DNA of 64,000 nucleotides. It comes from Maylandia zebra (Eukaryota; Chordata; Actinopteri; Cichliformes; Cichlidae). Under the pieces are notes generated by a model. The model worked only from the letters and a program-made list of their open reading frames with translations. It did no database searches and had not been told where the DNA came from. The stretch covers positions 12,762,137 to 12,826,136 of the forward strand of contig NC_135172.1 in assembly GCF_041146795.1 (NCBI RefSeq). Direction: 5' to 3'. Position numbers and translations under genes: made by a program. Of the stretch, positions 1 through 11,108 are shown piece by piece (position 1 is the first letter of the stretch; each line of letters starts with the position of its first letter).

Positions 1-2370
1 TGTTTCTATTGTTCAGCAGTTTGGTCAGCCTTGTGTGTTTTTAAAGTGCTATATAAATAAACAATGATGATGATGATGAACATAGTAACGTGTGTTGGGT
101 TGCTCTGTCTTCAGACTCACTGTCAGACTGATTAGACAGTGAGTCTGAAGGTGAGAGTCCTCACTGCCCACGCCTGTCTTTGGGTCTGACCAACACCGTT
201 TCCTGTGTGTCATTCCCCCCTCGCCTTCCCCCCATCCGTCCTGTCTGCACTGACCTCTCCAATAAAGACAAAAGGCCTCATTTTCTGAAACTCTTCCTAT
301 CCCATCACCTTGCGAAGAATCACTTCACCATGTTGATTAATAAGGACGGTGGGAATGGTTTGAAGTCTCGTCACAGAAAATGTGCCAAAGGCAAAGAATC
401 TGAGCTTGAAATAAAATGAAATGAAAGATCAGCCCCACACAGGGGTTAAATTCAGATGGAAACTCTTATCACACAAAGAGAACAAGCGAATAAATATATC
501 TGAGTGTGGCCCCTCGACTGTCACAGTGTAGCTGACATTTGATCTTATCATGTGTTAAAGCTATTTTAATTACTGAAGAGAACCAGTGTCAAACTCAGCC
601 CAAGTATGGTTGTACGTTAATCCTTAAAGCAACAACGTTTTTAAAGTTGCAGCGTCATTTTTACACCACACCTAAAATCCCACTAATCGTCCGGGCTCTT
701 CACCCTCTGACCACACGCTGGGGTATCTAACACCACATGACCCAAATGGAAACTATGTCAGCTGAAAGAAACCCATCGAAATGTGCAACACTTAAAACTT
801 TGCCTGATTGGAGCATGGCTTCAAATACAGCCCTGAAAACAGACAGGCGGTCGTTGGCATTTCGTTACAAAGTTTCCTTGTTCAAAACTTCTGCTTCATT
901 ATAACAACCGAGTGACTGGGATCTACGAGCTGAGCTTGTGTAAGATGTCTGACACTGGAAGCCCAGGTGAGCGGCCATGAAACATGTTTAAAGAACGGCA
1001 GCTGTTTTATCATAATTCTGTGGAGAGCTTCATCCTAATGAGGGCTCATGTCCTGAGCAGGGATGCAGAGGAGGAGGAGGAAGGTGCTGGACACATCAGT
1101 GGCTTATGTGCGTGGAGAGGAGAACCTGGCCGGCTGGAGGCCCAGAGGAGATAGCCTCATCCTAGAGCACCAGTGGGAGCTGGAGAAGATGGAGCAGCTG
1201 CAGGAGGTGGGGCCTTAAAAGATTCATAAAGAAATAAATCTGTTTAATATCATTGAGGGAAAAATGACTTTTCAGCTCAAAGACCAAAGTGCTATTCTAA
1301 AAAGTTTTTTCTTAGAGTACAGACTTTACATGACTAACCTCCCCTCTTCTCCCCACCTCACATTCGCCCCCATCTTTCGTCCAGGTGGAAAAGACCCGTC
1401 ACCTTCTGGGAGAGGCGGCTCCCGTGGGAACAGCTCCCACCACCAAGTCCCTGAGTGAGTCTCTGTCCCCCAGCGTGAGCTCCGGCACTCTGTCCACATC
1501 CACCTCCGTCTCCTCGCAGATCTCCAGCACCACCTTTGAAAGCGTGAGAAGGAGCTGGCCACCAAGGTGAGAAAAACGTGGGCTTAGTGGGCGTTCTTGT
1601 TGCTGTCTTCTTCCTTCTCTGCTCGGAGCTGATCGGTCTTGTTCCTGTTGTGTTGTAGTGCCTGCACCTTCTGACACACACCTTCAATACTGAATACAAG
1701 CAGCTGGTGAACAGCATCAGTGACTGCAAGGTGAGAAATAATACAAAGAAATAAAAAAAATAGCCTTTCTGTGTCACATCAGGGAGTTCCTATATTGACG
1801 TCTACCTCATCCTGCTGTTGTTTCACTTCAGCTTTCTCTCATCTCACCGATCGGACGTGATCCATCCGTGACGAGCTTCAGCAGTGCCACCCTCACCCCT
1901 TCCTCTACCTGCCCCTCTCTCTCGGACTCGCGCTGTGGCTCCATGGGCCAGAAGTAAACATATTTTTAGGAACATTGACCTCGATCTGCAAACGGTTATT
2001 GACAGGTTATCTATTTGATTCTAACTTGGTGTGATTTGTGTTAAAGGACCCCTGAGAACAGCTCACGTGCCTCCAGTCCCTCCTGCTCAGACTGTGAAAA
2101 CTTCCCGATGGTTCCCACTCTGGAGACCTCCTACCTTGCGCGGGCTGCAAAGAACGAGTTCCTGAACTTGGTGCCTGATATTGAAGAAATGCGACCAGGG
2201 TGAGTAATGCCATATTAACCCAAATACTGTCACTATGACATGTGTCTCACAGACCAAATGTAAGTCGACACTCATGTTCTCTAGTTCAAGCAGAAATGAT
2301 GTGGATCGATTCAAATTCCTGAGCCTGGATGATTTCAGCTGGAAACAAACCAACTCTGCTTCTTCCTCAG
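1..2370. repeat. Arm A of a long inverted segmental duplication
   Basis: This stretch reappears in reverse complement inside 52065-59218. Positions 1-864 pair with 59218-58355, 865 to about 1743 with 53140 to about 52262, and about 2182-2370 with about 52250-52065. By eye the blocks are nearly identical; the 79-codon frame at 180-419 matches 58800-59039 residue for residue. Arm A skips 5214 bp that arm B carries between 53141 and 58354. Homology stops at 2370, where a LINE begins. The first 860 bases hold no exon I recognise, apart from a LINE-type tail (GAT repeats) at about 60-78. The arm probably continues to the left of the window. Confidence 0.95.
905..2199 (+). pseudogene. kif1a: KIF1A-like kinesin-3 tail exons, arm A copy
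   Basis: Six exons of a KIF1A/KIF1B-type motor tail are visible: 905-966 (NRVTGIYELSLC), 1061-1206 ([19 protein letters not shown]), 1385-1566 (VEKTRHLLGE, then SLSPSVSSGTLSTSTS), 1659-1730 (HLLTHTFNTEY, SISDCK), 1832-1953 (SPIGRDPSVTSFSSATLTPS) and 2047-2199 (KNEFLNLVPDIEEMRPG). Kinesin-3 proteins carry synaptic-vesicle precursors along microtubules; this is the segment before the C-terminal PH domain. Motor and FHA exons and the PH exons are absent. Three things suggest a dead copy. The acceptor before 905 reads AA instead of AG. The 1385-1566 exon runs from TTFES straight into an EKELATK-like end out of frame, as if about 61 nt were lost. And the LINE at 2371 cuts the gene. The family match is strong; kif1a versus kif1b is less sure. 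Confidence 0.85.
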
Positions 2371-4116
2371 ATAATTCAATTCAATTCAATTTTATTTATA
2401 TAGCGCCAAATCACAACAAAAGTCACCTCAAGGCGCTTCATAGATACAGAGAAAAACCCAACAATCATATGACCCCTTATGAGCAAGCACTTTGGCGACA
2501 GTGGGAAGTAAAAACTCCCTTTTAACAGGAAGAAACCTCCAGCAGAACCAGGCTCAGGGAGGGGCGGGGCCATCTTCTGCGACCAGTTGGGGTGAGAGAA
2601 GGAAAACAGGAGAAAGACATGCTGTGGAAGAGAGACAGAGGTTAATAACAGATATGATTCAATGCAGAGAGGTCTATTAATGCATAGTGAGTGAGAAAGG
2701 TGACTGGAAAGGAAAAACTCAATGCATCATGGGAATCCCCGGCAACTATGCAAGTTGTAAACAGTTGTAGGATTAAAGATTATTGAATGTACAGAATGAT
2801 TATTTACACAGAGCTATACAGTAGTGCAGTTAAGATAAGTGAGGGTGTAGATAGTTTCTACAGAGGCTATATAAAGTGCTAGTGGTTGTGAGTGGTGGTT
2901 CACTCCATGTTATTATTGTGTGTTTGAGGGTACAGTTGTCCATTGTGGGGGTGTGTATGTTCAGTGCATGAGTTTAACGTGGGTCAGATGTCAGGAGGCA
3001 GAGTTCAGGAGTCTGACAGCTGTGGGGAAGTAGCTGTTCCGGTACCTGGTGGTCTTAGTCCGGAGGCTCCTGTGGCGCCTCCCAGAGGGCAGGAGGGTGA
3101 AGAGTCCATGTGATGGGTGACTGGGGTCTTTGATGATTTTCCCAGCCCTTTTCAGACACCGCTTCCTGTAGATGTCCTTTATGGCAGGAAGTGGTGCTCC
3201 GGCGATGCGCTGGGCAGTTTTCACGACCCTCTGCAACGCCTTCCGGTCCGAGGCAGAGCAGTTCCCGTACCAGACTGTTATACAGTTGGTCAGGATGCTC
3301 TCGATGGTGCAGCGATAGAAGTTCACCAGGATGTCTGAGGACAGGTGGTTCTTCCTCAGAGTCCTCAAGAAGAAGAGGCGCTGGTGAGCCTTCTTGACCA
3401 GCTTGGAGCAGTTGGTCGTCCAGGTGAGATCCTCGGAGATGTGGACTCCCAGGAACTTGAAGCTGCTCACACGCTCCACAGCCGTCCCCTTAATGTGGAT
3501 GGGTGGATGTGGGTCAGCATTCCTCCTGTAGTCCACGATGAGCTCCTTGGTCTTCTCGGTGTTAAGCAGCAGGTTGTTTGTGTCGCACCACTCAGCCAGA
3601 CGATCCACCTCCTCCCTGTAGGCGGCCTCATCGTTGTCACTGATGAGGCCAATCACCGTGGTGTCATCTGCAAACTTAATGATGGTGTTGGAACCATCAG
3701 CAGGTCTGCAGTCGTGGGTGAAGAGGGAGTAGAGGAAAGGGCTCATCACACAGCCTTGTGGTACACCGGTGTTCATTGTGATGGTAGATGAGCAGCGGTT
3801 ATCCAGCCGGACATGTTGGGGGCGGTTGGTCAGGAAGTCCAGTAACCATTTGCAGATGAGGGAACTGATGCCCAGGTCTGTCAGTTTCCTGATGAGTTGT
3901 GAGGGGTGGATTGTATTGAATGCTGAACTGAAGTCTATAAACAGCATTCTGGCGTAGGTGTTGTTGTTGTCCAGGTGTGAGAGGACAGAGTGCAGTGCGA
4001 TGGAGACTGCATCCTCTGTGCTCCTGTTCTGGCGGTATGCAAATTGGTGGGGGTCCAGGGTGGGGGGGAGACAGGATTTGAAGTGTGCTAGGACCAGCTG
4101 CTCTAAGCACTTAGCT
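2371..4116 (-). mobile_element. 5'-truncated L2/CR1-type LINE
   Basis: On the minus strand an open frame runs from about 4115 to 2991. It encodes reverse transcriptase palm and thumb: [40 protein letters not shown] (catalytic FADD box) and [14 protein letters not shown]. The endonuclease is missing. From 2990 down to 2371 lies 3' untranslated sequence ending in repeated TTGAA units, as L2-type LINEs do. The part at about 2382-2700 matches a repeat very common in percomorphs (ATATAGCGCCAAATCAC) and could be a separate SINE-like piece sharing the tail. The insertion lies exactly where arm A stops matching arm B. Clade choice among L2, CR1 and Rex1 is uncertain. Confidence 0.85.
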
Positions 4117-4538
4117 ATTTACAGTTCATAACAAGAGACAAGGCACCATTTCTCTCCTTTGTGTTCCAGTCATCACAGCAGATTAAACTTTTAAAATATT
4201 TGCAAATAGTATAAAGAAATATATAAAGAAGTAAAACAGTAATTTATTAATACTTAGAAATACTAAAACTTACATTTGTCAGCAAAAACTGCTGCCATCT
4301 GAACCGAAACGTTACAAACCAGCTTACCCACAATCTGTGTATTTTTCTATGCTGGCTACTTAAATTGGCATCCAACAAGCTATTTGCTTTAATCTTTTAT
4401 TAGACAAAGGCTGACTGGTTAGTTCAAGCTTCAACTGCATCCAAAGGACTGAAAATGTTTTAACACAGTGACTGAACTTGATTGAAGTCTCCGTAGTTTG
4501 TTGAATCTGTTTCGAGTGACTTATTTTCACAATTCCAG
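4117..4538. other. Serpin intron or flank, nothing recognised
   Basis: AT-rich sequence between the LINE 5' end and the first serpin exon. I see no coding exon, tRNA or clear repeat here. Confidence 0.4.
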
Positions 4539-5244
4539 GAATTTTTAAAAGGCACCAAAAAGCATTACAACGCTGAGCTCGAGTCTGTGGACTTCAAAGG
4601 AAATGCAGAGGAGGCCAGGGTCCACATCAACAGCTGGGTGGAGAAGCAGACACAAGGTAAGCATAATGTAACTTTAAATGATCTCCACTGTAAATCCTTG
4701 GGGATCAGTTGTGTTGTGTTCAGTTGAGACATTATTACCGGATTGTCCACCGTCCACATTATTTTCTGTTTCCAGTTCTTCCAGTCTAATTTCTATTCAG
4801 TATTAAGCAGCACTATCTCTGGGTTTTACTGTTTGGTTTCATGCTATTAATAAAACCATCACAGCAGTATGTTGCTGTAAATAGCAGGCCAATTCTTCTA
4901 TTCTTATTATATTATGTGATGGGTACTTCTACTTTGATCACTTGTGTCTTTAACATATTTTTATTTTTCAGGCCCATTTAGGATTGGCTGCTATTGATTC
5001 TATATCTTTATATTATCTTAAGTGCAGCAGGAAATTCATTCATTGTTTTTATAAAAGCGCGATACAAATACAGGCCATTTATAAATCTACCATCTATAAT
5101 AATAGGATACAAGGACTTTCTATGAGGGTTATAGGACTGTGGTGCCACCTGCTGGAAATGAGACAATCTTAATCCCATTATTTTTGTAGGAGCCATTTTT
5201 GGGTTGATACCTCATGTTGCCGCTAGAGGTAACCTTTTTAAGTT

Positions 5245-6102
5245 TTTTCTTTTTTTTTTAAACTTTATTTAACAAACAATGAGTATACAACATACGAACA
5301 GATGAAGTATACAAAACAACAGAACATGAACACAAAAAGCCAAGAGTAAAAGAAAAAGGTAACAATTATAAGAATTCACATACATGTATTGTTTTGAGAG
5401 CCTTTGTGTTGGTGGAGTCTGATATTGATTGTATGTACATTTCCACATCCTTAAAATAATGACAGAAATATGGTGTTTTGTTAGTAAACTTACATTTATG
5501 GATAAAAAATGTAGCTAAAAGTATGAACAAATTCATCATAAAAAACATTTCTCATACTTCTTGGGGAACTTAAACAAACAGAATAAAACATTTTCCCATC
5601 GTAAAGAAAACTCCCTTAAAATATGGACAATAACAAACCTGCTAAATTCCTTCCAGAATCTCTGTGTAAAAGAACAGTACCAAAAAAGATGCGTCACAGT
5701 TTCTGGATGATCCCCACAGAAAGTACAATTAGTATTTATGTCCCTTTTACATTTGACCATGTAGTGACTGGCTGGATAACATTTATGTAGAATTTTAAAT
5801 GAGACTTCTTTCACCTTATTTACAATCAAATATTTATGGGGGACCATCCAGACTGTCTTCCACTTGATATCTGGAACATATCGGTTCCAATAAGATGTTA
5901 TATATGGGAGAGAGACGATATCTTCTTGGAATAACTACGTATTCTCTTATTGCTGTTACCAAGTTCCTGTGAAAAGCAGATTTTTCCTATTGGTGACTCA
6001 GCTGGATCAGGGAGAGTGACTGAGGCAGATATTGAGCTGTCAGTGTTTTTATATAACATTAAAGTCCCTGAGGGTGTGGCACCAAGCACCACTGAGGATT
6101 CC
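5245..6102 (-). mobile_element. 5'-truncated L1-type LINE in the serpin intron
   Basis: The minus strand encodes the C-terminal part of an L1 ORF2 protein at about 5536-5880 (FKILHKCYPASHYM, and the zf-RVT-like FCGDHPETVTHLFWYC). It ends in an A-rich tail, seen as T-rich at 5245-5260. A 13 bp direct repeat (ACCTTTTTAAGTT) at 5232-5244 and 6103-6115 marks the target-site duplication. The segment 5905-6102 lies inside these repeats but does not read as obvious ORF2, so it may be a rearranged 5' end. Confidence 0.75.
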
Positions 6103-6119
6103 ACCTTTTTAAGTTCCTG

Positions 6120-6375
6120 TATGGTAGGTTTATGTAAGGTATTTAAGGTGGACGCACGTAATCAGCGTCAGGTGTGTTGTTAATCATAAGAAGGCAAAAC
6201 GTTTGTGACCGCTGCGCTTTTATCTTAAAATGTTTGGAACAAAGACCAAAAAGGACAAGATAAGTACTGCTGGAGTTATTGGACTGTTTAATTAATTCAT
6301 GCATACCAGAAGCATCGCGTCACCCCCGCTAACAACCACCTCAGTGGCTTCAAGCCTACGCTTGAATTTTTGTTT
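6120..6375 (+). repeat. Interspersed repeat, copy 1
   Basis: This matches 16365-16620 in the same orientation with moderate divergence. Shared blocks include TTTGTGACCGCTGCGC, GGAGTTATTGGACTGT and AATTCATGCATACCAG. The sequence has an LTR-like feel but no clear ends, so I leave it unclassified. Confidence 0.7.
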
Positions 6376-7978
6376 TTTGTTCCCTGTTATACTGATCATA
6401 AAGCTTTTTCCCCTTTTTTTAAAATAAAAACCATCTTGCTGTTGCCCTGTTTTCTGATTTTATAGCTGAAGATGTTGTACAGTAACTAGTGCATCTTTGG
6501 TAATAGTTAATAGTTTTCATAAATCCTTTTTACCAGATAAAATCAAGGACTTGCTAAGCCAGGATGCAGTGGGTAGCCTGACGAAGCTGGTTCTCGTGAA
6601 TGCCATTTACTTCAAGGGCAGCTGGAACACGCAGTTTAAGGAGGAGAAGACTGCTGATGTGCATTTTCGACTGAACAAGGTAACAGTGCAGAAAGGCAGC
6701 ATAGGATGGTGCAGTTATACTTTGATCTGTCATACTACAAACGAGCTGTGGACTTTGCTGAATGAGAACATAAAGCCTGGAGCTCTGAGGGGATAAAATC
6801 GTGCTTTTAGGACGATCACTTTCCAACTTTATGCAGTTATGCAATGCAGTTTATTATTCATGTAATATCCAATAAGTTCTCAAATAAATCTCAAACAACA
6901 GCACATCACAAACTTCGGCTAACAAGAACAAGTTGTGTTGTGACGTGTGCTCTACATCCAAATCCACTCAATGGCTGGAATAAAACCATGACAGAACTTT
7001 TTGAGATCATTTTGAGACTAAACACAAAAAACATTTCTCTTGTCTCCCCTATTTTTCAGAACGACACTAAGCCGGTGAAGATGATGCAGCAGAAAAGTAA
7101 ATTTCCTTTTGCGACCATTCCTGAGGCCAACTGCAAGGTAACATCCATCACTTTCAGCTTATTACAGGATTTCACCAGCATGATCTAAAACTTGTCTTTT
7201 ACAAATATCAGCCTAAATTTCTAGATTAGGAAGTCAGATCATCTTTGATGGAGTAATAAATAAAAACAATGTTTCTGGACAGATTCTTGAGATGCCGTAT
7301 AAAGGAAATGACCTCAGCATGCTCATATTCCTGCCTAATGACATAGAAGATGATACCACAGGCTTGGAAAAGGTAAGATGCACTTACCAGTACTTTAATG
7401 TCCAGTTTCAATCAGACAAGCTAGTGACACTGTATCCACACAGCTGGAGAAGGAGCTGACCTATCAGAACTTTGTGGACTGGACTCGCCCAGACATGATG
7501 AGCCCCAACGAGGTTGATGTCAAGCTCCCTCGATTTAAGATGGAGGAGAAGTATGACTTGGAGAAAATCCTGACCAACATGGGAATGGAGAACGCTTTTG
7601 ACATCTACAAGAGAGACTTCTCTGGTGAGAAATATTGCACCAATGAGACACACTGAATCAATTATACAGTTATATTGAGAGCACAAAAACTGCAAAACAT
7701 CATCTGTTAAAGAATAAAACACAACTGATTTCTGGGCTCTTCATCTACTAGGAATGTCTCCAGCAAATGACCTGATAGTGTCCAAAGTTGTCCACAAGGC
7801 TTTGGTGGATGTAAATGAAGAAGGAGCTTAGGCTGCTGCTGCCACTGGGGTTGACATGGAAGTCCGCTCTATAACGATTCCCGCTGAGTTTGTTGCCGAC
7901 CATCCCTTCATCTTCTTCATCCGACATAAACCCACCAAGAGCATTCTCTTTGTGGGCCGGTACTGCTCACCCGAGTAA

Positions 7979-8774
7979 ACACGAGCTGACATTGACATGA
8001 ATTAAACATAAAACATTATATACAGTATAAGATTTTGTAAGGTAAACCTAGTTCATACAAATGAAGTAAAGAAAAGTTATTAAAACAAAACGTGCCTTGC
8101 TGTTTATTCTTTCAGTGTCCCACAGTAGCACATTTCCTGCTAGGAAAATGTCAGAAGTCACATCATTTCTGTAAATTGGGAAGTAACTGTAATACATCAA
8201 GTCACCTCTGTCTCTTGTTACCAGGACTTTTTAAAATGAATGGTGCAACATGGAAAGAGGCCCTACACAAGAGTTTAGCTTTGAGCTCAATATGCGATGA
8301 TCCTTTCAGCCATGACATCTCTGACATGGGAAACCAGGGAATTTGATTAGAAAATGGTGAAGGATTTTCTTTTCAGTTAGAAACTGGATTTGTGTAACAT
8401 GGTGGTGAAAAGCCCCCAAAGAAAGCAGCATATGATCAGTCGCTATATTGCATTTAATACAAACGTCCTTCGTGTATCCTTTGAATACAGAACAGATCAT
8501 TTCTGATATCTATGAGTAAACCCAACGAGCACGTGTCCCAAAAGACCCCACAGTGTTTTTATCTGGCTTTTCCCTGACAGTTAGTGGACACTGACAGATG
8601 TGTGCTGAATATGAAAGGAAACAAAAGAACTAAAGAAGGTTTGCAGTGTTAAAAACAAGAACTACATGAAGGTTGTTTCATCCTGCTGTAACTTATGACA
8701 GAAGCATCTTTTGTTTGTTTTTTCATTTATTTACACAAAGACAGATGTTGAAATAACAGGAGTAACAGTTTAAT
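7979..8774. other. No gene recognised
   Basis: This lies between the serpin stop and the TCF/LEF-like exon. A small open frame at 8092-8346 has several Cys and His residues, but it matches no domain I can name and shows no convincing splice sites. Confidence 0.4.
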
Positions 8775-9391
8775 TCAATTGAAATCGGTCCAATCGTCTA
8801 TAGTGAAATTATTGTTTTTCATTAGTTGGCAAAAGATGGGGGTTGTTGACGGCAATTCAGTGAATGCAACAGGGGAGGACGCCAGTTTGGATGGAGGGGA
8901 ATCAGCAGGACAGATGAGATTTTGTTTAGGAGTCGAGTAGTTGTGTGAATGAGGAGAGGAGAGCACATTAGACTGCTGAGAGACGGGGAGGTAGTCAAGC
9001 ACTGACCACATGTCTTCTTGGATTTCAGCAAAACAGATGGGCTCATCTCGGTCTTGAAATAATTCAACTCGGGGTTGAACTGATGCAGTTTGAGAGGCAT
9101 CTACAGGAGAGGCAGGGGTGGGTGAGGGCTGCTGAGACTGTGCAGTGATGGGGAGGGGGTCGAGCTCTTCCAGCACTGACAGCAGTTCTTCCTCACTGTC
9201 TGCGACAAAGGCTTCCTCTGTCTGGAACTGAAGGGCTGTATGCAGAGTTACACACTTACTCTCTGTCCCACCACTGCATTTCCGGCTGCACTTCCAGGGA
9301 TGTTGAGTTCAGCAATGACCTTTGGCCTCTGCTCTTTGAGATAGAGCATGAAGGCATTTGGCAGCTTCGTGACGTGTGGCCCATCTTCATC
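8775..9391 (-). pseudogene. TCF/LEF-like HMG-box gene, last two exons only
   Basis: Exon 9260-9391 encodes the first half of an HMG box: KLPNAFMLYLKEQRPKVIAE, then SAAGNAVVGQR. This corresponds to TCF/LEF PLNAFMLYMKEMR and SAAINQILGRR. It has an acceptor at 9392-9393 and a GTAAGT donor. It joins in phase to exon 8775-9227, an acidic, Ser/Pro-rich tail (DSEEELLSVLEELDPLP, ending FTIDDWTDFN). The second half of the usual box (WHALSREEQ region) is absent between them, so DNA binding would be lost unless an exon has been skipped. No upstream beta-catenin-binding exons are seen. Both exons are open, so a diverged lineage-specific gene remains possible. TCF/LEF proteins are nuclear Wnt effectors; that role is family knowledge, not shown here. 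Confidence 0.7.
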
Positions 9392-9521
9392 CTGAATGTG
9401 TTCACTGACAGGTGTTGCCAGCTGTGGTGGCTCGTCTCCCGCTCAAAGAGGACAAAATAGAGAACAATACAGTGTTCAGCTGCCTGGCTGTGCTTTACAC
9501 ACAGCCCTGCTCTGGTACACA

Positions 9522-9671
9522 CACTATGCCGGCCTTTGTACACTCTCTCCATCTAATGATAGAGAGGAAGGATACATTCACTACTTCTAGCCTCCACTAT
9601 TCAAATTGAGTATTTTCACAGTGTCCTAAAAGCTTCCCGAAAAGCCTTTACACTATTTTCCAAAACGCTGC
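9522..9671 (+). repeat. 150 bp direct repeat, copy 1
   Basis: This matches 11606-11755 in the same orientation with only a few mismatches by eye. The pair brackets a 1.9 kb segment holding tRNA-Gly and tRNA-Ser. Confidence 0.9.
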
Positions 9672-9990
9672 ATCCAGAGCACAGTCAGGGACTGGAAGGA
9701 GAGAGTATATTTCCCCCATATGGACTTCTCTCTTCATTGGCTCCCAATTAAATCCCAAATAAAAATCCAAATATTTGCCCTCACACACACAAGGTCTTGA
9801 ATAATCACCCCCAATTTTGTCTACAAGATCTCACAGTGCCATATCATCCCAACAGAGTGCTTTGCTCTCAGACTGCTGTCTTCCGAGGGGATTTAAAAGT
9901 ACAATGGAAGGCAGAGCCATCACTTTTCAGGCCCCTCTCTGTGGAACCAGCTCCCACTTTGTATTCGGGACACAGACACTTGCTCTCATT
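9672..9990 (+). mobile_element. Decayed L2-type LINE C-terminal remnant
   Basis: Translated by eye, the plus strand gives pieces like DFSLHWLPIKSQIKIQIFAL, ALRLLSSEG and GPSLWNQLPL. These resemble the well-known C-terminal end of fish L2-type LINEs (SLHWLPV..RI, RSS..LLSVP, PKLWNSLPL). It has several breaks and neither terminus is defined. Confidence 0.6.
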
Positions 9991-10379
9991 TTTTAATTAA
10001 GCGTGAAACCTTTTTGCCAAAGTCCAATAACTTGAGAGAGGAGCCAAAGACGTCCTCGTCCCAGATTCGTCCCAAGACAGATTCACACCTATTCGCACCT
10101 TGTCTGCTGTGACCTGAAGAACTCGCGTGACCATTGCGACTCTCAAGGTGCTAAAAATCACACAAGAGTTTAAATGCGTGAGAGGCCACACTTGAGTAGC
10201 AAAGAAGCTTAGCTGATGAGATTAAATGTGCAGTTGCATGAGAGCACTAGTCTTTTTAGTGATCCACCTTTTGACCAGTTTAGAACCTGACAAGCGAGTA
10301 ATCCCAATGCCCACCTTGTTAATTGTCCTGAAAGCTTCATAAGCCGGACAATGAATCAGTGATGTTGCAGTTTTTCACA

Positions 10380-10451
10380 GCGATGGTGGTATAGTGGCGA
10401 GCATAGCTGCCTTCCAAGCAGTTGACCCGGGTTCGATTCCCGGCCATCGCA
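10380..10451 (+). tRNA. tRNA-Gly (anticodon UCC)
   Basis: A 72-base cloverleaf. The acceptor arm GCGATGG pairs with CCATCGC. The A box reads TGGTATAGTGG, the anticodon loop CTTCCAA gives UCC, and the T arm is GGGTTCGATTCCC. It agrees closely with vertebrate tRNA-Gly(TCC), so it looks functional. Confidence 0.96.
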
Positions 10452-11026
10452 GTTGCTTCTCGCAGTGCTGTTCAAGCATGTGGGCTGCGTACTGTTTTAC
10501 ACTAAAAACGTTCTCCGCTCTTTCTGCAAAGGCTTACAATGTCAGGCCAGGTGCATTCTTCATCGGCCTCGCTGCTACCGTTTGCTGTGGAAAGACACTG
10601 TTCACACAGGCTTTGAGTTCTCATCACTTCATACCTATACCTTCTTACATGACACTGGGATTGGACACGCTACTTCTTCATAAAGACACCCAGTCCCACT
10701 TTAAATATTGTGCTGAATGTTTGGAATGAAGATAACATTTTACTAACCATGTACTGATCAGCTCTTTGCGGTGGCAAAATCATCAGCTGTGTGTGTTACT
10801 GTTCATGCAAACAAGCAAGCTAATGTCAGCCAGCTAGCTTCAACCGCAGCTGTGCTGCACCAATCTCACGGAACTGCAAAACCACAAGCTTTCTCACCAA
10901 AGTCATGCAGCTACCGCATTTACAATCCAGCGTGGCCGTTGTTGTGCACATCCTACTTGAAAGACGTGTGGCGTAGGACTTGGAAGACGTATGTCTTTCA
11001 AGTATGTAGCTCCAAAACCAAATGTG
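10452..11026. other. Spacer between two tRNA genes, nothing recognised
   Basis: I see no exon or repeat that I can name. Small open frames lack domain similarity. Confidence 0.4.
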
Positions 11027-11108
11027 GTTGTTGTGGCCGAGCGGTCAAGGCGATGGACTCGAAATCCATTGGGGTCTCCCCGCACAGGTTCGAATCCTGT
11101 CGACAACG
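11027..11108 (+). tRNA. tRNA-Ser (anticodon CGA)
   Basis: An 82-base class II tRNA. The acceptor GTTGTTG pairs with CGACAAC (one G-T pair) and the discriminator is G. The D arm is TGGCCGAGCGG, the anticodon loop CTCGAAA gives CGA, the long variable arm is GGGGTCTCCCC, and the T arm is CAGGTTCGAATCCTG. It is close to standard vertebrate tRNA-Ser. Confidence 0.95.

Larger units (their letters stand above)
4539..7978 (+). pseudogene. serpinb1: Clade-B serpin (SERPINB1-like) 3' exons with a stop in the hinge
   Basis: Six exons with good splice sites match leukocyte elastase inhibitor-type serpins: 4539-4656 (HYNAELESVDFKGNAEEARV), 6537-6679 (LTKLVLVNAIYFKGSW), 7060-7137 (VKMMQQKSKFPF), 7283-7372 ([20 protein letters not shown]), 7444-7624 ([16 protein letters not shown]) and 7752-7978 (IVSKVVHKALVDVNEEGA, then [20 protein letters not shown]). 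These serpins trap serine proteases inside cells. Exons for the N-terminal third are not present upstream. In the last exon, TAG at 7829-7831 replaces the conserved glutamate of the hinge (EEGTEAAAA in relatives), removing the reactive loop and C-terminal strands. All other frames are open, so the loss looks recent or the base should be checked. The serpin match is certain; the B1 assignment is likely. Confidence 0.88.

Noticed and set aside
3117-3791. Plus-strand frames over the LINE at 2991-4116
   Set aside because: Antisense shadows of the reverse transcriptase frame.
8092-8346. Short frame with several Cys and His, possible CCCH zinc finger
   Set aside because: Spacing does not fit a CCCH finger and no splice sites or conserved neighbours support it.
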